DNA of 9,263 nt from positions 1 through 9,263 of the forward strand of contig JAFXLR010000041.1 in the NCBI GenBank assembly GCA_017531065.1, read 5' to 3'. A program made the translations under genes and the position numbers. This DNA is from Bacilli bacterium (GTDB taxonomy: Bacteria > Bacillota_I > Bacilli_A > RFN20 > CAG-826). Below, one piece after another: positions 6,930 through 9,263 of this stretch (position 1 is the first letter of the stretch; each line of letters starts with the position of its first letter). Under the pieces are notes generated by a model. The model did no database searches. It was not told where the DNA came from and saw nothing but the letters and a program-made list of their open reading frames with translations.

Positions 6930-7595
6930 ATGGCACCACAATTAGACGAATTAGACAAGTCCTTGGAAAATACCGAAGGATTACGCGTTCACGTCATCGA
7001 AAAGAAAGTTCCAGTCGAGCTTGATGGCATGGACAAATTCATCAACATCGGAGTTTGGTTCCTCTTCATCATCGGCGGCATCGTCTACATGTTCAAGAAA
7101 GCCAAAGCCAAGACCTACTTCAAACAGCTTGAGCAGAAGATCCAGCACGACGCTTCAACCATCGACAACTACATGGTTCAGCGCGTCACCATCCTTAAGA
7201 ACGCCGCCAAGCTTCTCGACAAGGCCGTTGATTTAGATAAGGACACCTTCACCAACATCGCCAAGGCCCGCGCTGGCATTGATCCAGATGTTGCCCGTAA
7301 CGAACTCCAGACCACCCTTGAGAACATCGACAAGAAGATCAACATCGCTTTCGAGAAATACCCAGAACTCAAGGCCCATCAGGAAATCGCCGCTGTCATG
7401 CAGCAGAACTCCTATCTCCAGCAGGAAATCACTGCTGCCCGTGAGGTCTATAACGACACAGTCAATCACTGGAACACCGAGATCTTCAGCCTTTGGGCCA
7501 AGAAGTATGTCGCTGCCAAAGAAGGCTACACCACTCGTATCCCATTCACCGCTAGCTTAGCGATGAAGCAGGAATCCGAAGGCGTCTTCTTCTAA
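6930..7595 (+). CDS. LemA-family membrane protein with extended N-terminus
   Basis: A 221-residue protein with one membrane segment (about 38-54, INIGVWFLFIIGGIVYM) followed by a long helical domain. The order of blocks matches LemA: a region like the usual N-x-x-D-x-Q-x-x-R-x-x-L-I-P-N helix (IDNYMVQRVTILKNAAKLLD, 78-97), then FTNIAKARAG (107-116), NELQTTLENIDKKINIAFEKYPELKAHQ (124-151) and the REVYNDTVNHWNTEI block (171-185) corresponding to the LemA consensus AR-x-x-YND-x-V-x-x-YN. LemA is widespread but its cellular role is not settled. Unlike usual LemA, where the membrane segment is almost at the N-terminus, 37 polar residues precede it here; the strong ribosome binding site supports this start. 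The gene has its own predicted promoter and ends at a bidirectional terminator. It follows a DUF3137-like membrane gene, a known kind of pairing. Confidence 0.82.
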   Translation: MAPQLDELDKSLENTEGLRVHVIEKKVPVELDGMDKFINIGVWFLFIIGGIVYMFKKAKAKTYFKQLEQKIQHDASTIDNYMVQRVTILKNAAKLLDKAVDLDKDTFTNIAKARAGIDPDVARNELQTTLENIDKKINIAFEKYPELKAHQEIAAVMQQNSYLQQEITAAREVYNDTVNHWNTEIFSLWAKKYVAAKEGYTTRIPFTASLAMKQESEGVFF

Positions 7596-7610
7596 GCAAC
7601 CACGCAAACA

Positions 7611-7640
7611 AAAAAGAGGCTGAATCACAGCCTCTTTTCT
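7611..7640. terminator. Bidirectional intrinsic terminator between lemA and pyrB
   Basis: Positions 7612-7622 pair perfectly with 7628-7638 (11 bp, core GAGGCTG/CAGCCTC) around the loop AATCA. The + strand side runs into CTCTTTTCTTTT and the - strand side into a run of six T (complement of 7610-7615), so it can end both the lemA-family transcript and the converging pyrEB transcript. It fills the 54-base gap between the two stop codons. Confidence 0.9.
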
Positions 7641-7649
7641 TTTGCTCTT

Positions 7650-8744
7650 TTATTTGCTTGGCTCACCGATGTCGCAATAGACGCATCTCATGTGTCCTTC
7701 GTCATCGATCTTTTTATAGAGTGGCTCAAGTTCTTGTTCACCCTGGCTCACGCACTTAGGGTTGTTGCACTTGTGCTCGCTATGGATGTAGCCCTTGCCA
7801 GCGAAGACATTTTCTTTGACAGGGTTCTTCTTAGCGATATCAAGAAGCATGAGGATGAGAGCCATTCTCATGTATTTGCCATTTAAGCATTGCTTGAAGT
7901 AGCAGGCTCTTGGATCGTCATCCACTTTGACGCTGATCTCGTTGACGCGTGGGAGCGGATGCATGATGATCATGTCTTTCTTAGCGGTGGAGAGTTTATC
8001 GACGGTAAGGATGTAGTTATCCTTAAGCCTTTCGTATTCGGCCATATCGTCGAATCTCTCACGCTGGATGCGGGTCATATAAAGGACATCAAGGGAAGGC
8101 ATGGCTTCCTCAAGAGAGGTGGTCTCAACGTATTCCATGTGGTTTGGTTCAAGGATGTCTTCTTTGACGTAGTCAGGAAGCATGAGTTCCTTTGGAGAGA
8201 TAAGGACCACTTTGATGTTCTTGTAGCGGGATAAAGCGGCTAGTAAGGAGTGGACGGTTCTACCAAGCTTAAGGTCTCCGCAGAAACCGACGGTAAGGTT
8301 ATCAAAACCGCCTTTTTCTTTATAAATCGTCAGCAAATCCGCCATGGTTTGGGTTGGGTGGCAGTGTCTGCCATCGCCCGCATTGATGACTGGGATTGAG
8401 CCAGCGCGGGAAGCAACTAATGCCGCTCCCTCTTGAGTTGTTCTCATGGCGATGATGTCAGCGTAGCAAGAAACGGTCTTCGCGGTATCGGCAAAGCTCT
8501 CGCCTTTAGCGGCGCTAGAATTGCTTGCACCAGCAAAACCAAGAACGTTACCGCCAAGTTCCATCATGGCAGCAGTGAATGATAAACGGGTTCTCGTTGA
8601 TGGCTCATAGAAAAGGGTAGCGAGCTTTTTGCCTTTGCAGGCTTCGCTATACTTCTCTGGGTGCTCGGAGATGTCGATAGCCGTCTTGCAGAGGCTCTCA
8701 ATCTCTTCAACCGATAAATCAACGATATCGATGACGCTGCGCAT
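7650..8744 (-). CDS. pyrB: Aspartate carbamoyltransferase fused to a PyrI-type zinc domain
   Basis: ATCase joins carbamoyl phosphate and aspartate to N-carbamoyl-aspartate, the committed step of pyrimidine synthesis, in the cytoplasm. Residues 1 to about 305 form a full catalytic chain: [12 protein letters not shown] (46-56), with carbamoyl phosphate-binding STRTR (49-53), the K80 loop, R101, HPTQ (129-132), [12 protein letters not shown] (156-167), R225 and Q227 in TRIQ, and HPLPRVNEI (262-270). All active-site residues I can check are present. The protein is 364 residues, about 55 longer than normal. The extra tail has C326-x4-C331, 22 residues, then C354-x2-C357, almost the spacing of the four zinc ligands of E. 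coli PyrI (x4, x23, x2), with a matching CNNPKC. The PyrI nucleotide-binding domain is absent. Start is fixed by AAAGGTGA seven to eight bases upstream; it begins two bases after the pyrE stop. A terminator follows. Confidence 0.96.
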   Translation of the reverse strand: MRSVIDIVDLSVEEIESLCKTAIDISEHPEKYSEACKGKKLATLFYEPSTRTRLSFTAAMMELGGNVLGFAGASNSSAAKGESFADTAKTVSCYADIIAMRTTQEGAALVASRAGSIPVINAGDGRHCHPTQTMADLLTIYKEKGGFDNLTVGFCGDLKLGRTVHSLLAALSRYKNIKVVLISPKELMLPDYVKEDILEPNHMEYVETTSLEEAMPSLDVLYMTRIQRERFDDMAEYERLKDNYILTVDKLSTAKKDMIIMHPLPRVNEISVKVDDDPRACYFKQCLNGKYMRMALILMLLDIAKKNPVKENVFAGKGYIHSEHKCNNPKCVSQGEQELEPLYKKIDDEGHMRCVYCDIGEPSK

Positions 8745-8746
8745 TT

Positions 8747-9263
8747 CTATTCACCTTTGATCCAGCTTTCGTCGCTTGGATTGTTTCTGAATTTGATTAA
8801 GCGCTCAATGTCGCTCTTTTCGATATAGCCTTCTTCGGCAGCGACGCTAGCGATGACGTCGAAGTTGGTGAGGGAGATGTTCTTCACGTTAGCGGCGGCA
8901 AGTCTCTCTAAGCCTTTCTTCATGCCATAGGTGAAGATGGAGACGATGCCAAGGACCTCGGCACCGGCTTCTCTTAAGACATCAACGACCTCAAGGACGC
9001 TTCCGCCAGTGGAGATGAGGTCTTCAACGACGACGACCTTCTGGCCTTTCTCGAGTTTGCCTTCGATCTGGTTCTGTCTGCCATGGTCTTTGGCGCCGCT
9101 TCTGACATAACCCATTGGAAGATTCATGATGTGGCCAACGATGGCAGCGTGAGCGATACCAGCGGTGCTAGGGCCCATAAGGACTTCGACTTCTGGATAG
9201 TTCTTTTTGATGGTTTCCGCTAAAGCGTTTTCAACGTCGGTTCTGACTGCTGGGGCAGTGAGG
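8747..9263 (-). CDS. pyrE: Orotate phosphoribosyltransferase PyrE (5' end outside window)
   Basis: PyrE adds the ribose phosphate of PRPP to orotate, giving OMP, the fifth step of pyrimidine synthesis. The frame stays open to the right edge of the window, so 171 C-terminal residues are visible of a usual 205-215; the visible part starts [14 protein letters not shown]. The family blocks are [13 protein letters not shown] (from 9175), [17 protein letters not shown] with the flexible-loop Lys and His of KDHG, and the PRPP-binding motif [13 protein letters not shown] at 8999-9037 with its two acidic residues. No active-site loss is seen. The gene runs leftward into pyrB with two bases between them, forming a pyrEB unit. 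Its promoter, and any PyrR-type attenuator, must be outside the window. An internal Met before GPSTAG is not the true start, because conserved sequence continues upstream. Confidence 0.96.
   Translation of the reverse strand, partial: LTAPAVRTDVENALAETIKKNYPEVEVLMGPSTAGIAHAAIVGHIMNLPMGYVRSGAKDHGRQNQIEGKLEKGQKVVVVEDLISTGGSVLEVVDVLREAGAEVLGIVSIFTYGMKKGLERLAAANVKNISLTNFDVIASVAAEEGYIEKSDIERLIKFRNNPSDESWIKGE
8751..8758 (-). promoter_or_regulatory. Ribosome binding site of pyrB
   Basis: On the - strand AAAGGTGA precedes the pyrB ATG by six bases and lies in the last codons of pyrE. No promoter fits in the two-base gap, so pyrB is co-transcribed with pyrE. Confidence 0.75.

Noticed and set aside
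7890..8234. 114-codon + strand open frame inside pyrB
   Set aside because: Complement of a strongly conserved pyrB region; its sequence reflects the pyrB codons and it has no start signal.

Overview
The window reads as an ordinary chromosomal core segment of a low-to-mid GC Gram-positive bacterium (Bacillota, probably a reduced-genome or gut-type member of the Bacilli, near the Erysipelotrichales, RF39 or Acholeplasma-like lineages). This placement is inferred from gene order (recG-plsX-rnc-ftsY-ylxM-ffh) and from the presence of YlxM. Two genes (ftsY and ylxM) end in TGA and tryptophan is written TGG, so the standard bacterial code applies and not the Mycoplasma/Spiroplasma code. I see no mobile elements, CRISPR arrays, tRNA or rRNA genes.

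Positions 1-6871 (+ strand) begin with the 3' end of recG. After a 52-base gap holding a perfect 8-3-8 palindrome comes a very compact run: plsX, rnc, ftsY, ylxM, ffh and a 616-residue two-TM membrane protein of unknown function. Every junction from plsX to the membrane protein overlaps (1, 1, 4, 11 and 1 bases), which suggests one translationally coupled transcript. PlsX makes acyl-phosphate for phospholipid synthesis. RNase III processes dsRNA. FtsY, Ffh and YlxM are the protein side of the signal recognition particle pathway. Genes that sit between plsX and ftsY in Bacillus (fabD, fabG, acpP, smc) are absent here.

Positions 6872-7649 hold a LemA-family membrane protein with its own predicted extended -10 promoter, a 6-3-6 palindrome and a strong ribosome binding site. 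The 616-residue protein just upstream has a middle region that resembles DUF3137, a family often encoded beside LemA. The two are therefore read as a candidate membrane module attached to the end of the SRP operon. A hairpin at 7611-7640 with T-rich flanks on both sides serves both converging transcription units.

Positions 7650-9263 (- strand) carry the pyrimidine genes pyrE (5' end outside the window) and pyrB. PyrB is the main oddity. After a complete aspartate carbamoyltransferase catalytic chain it carries a C-terminal extension with four cysteines spaced as in the zinc domain of the regulatory chain PyrI, but no allosteric nucleotide-binding domain.

The most interesting points are the PyrB/zinc-domain fusion, the membrane protein/LemA pair linked to SRP genes, two palindromes placed at predicted promoters, and unusual residues in the RNA-binding motif of Ffh. 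All family assignments were made by eye from remembered motifs, without database searches.
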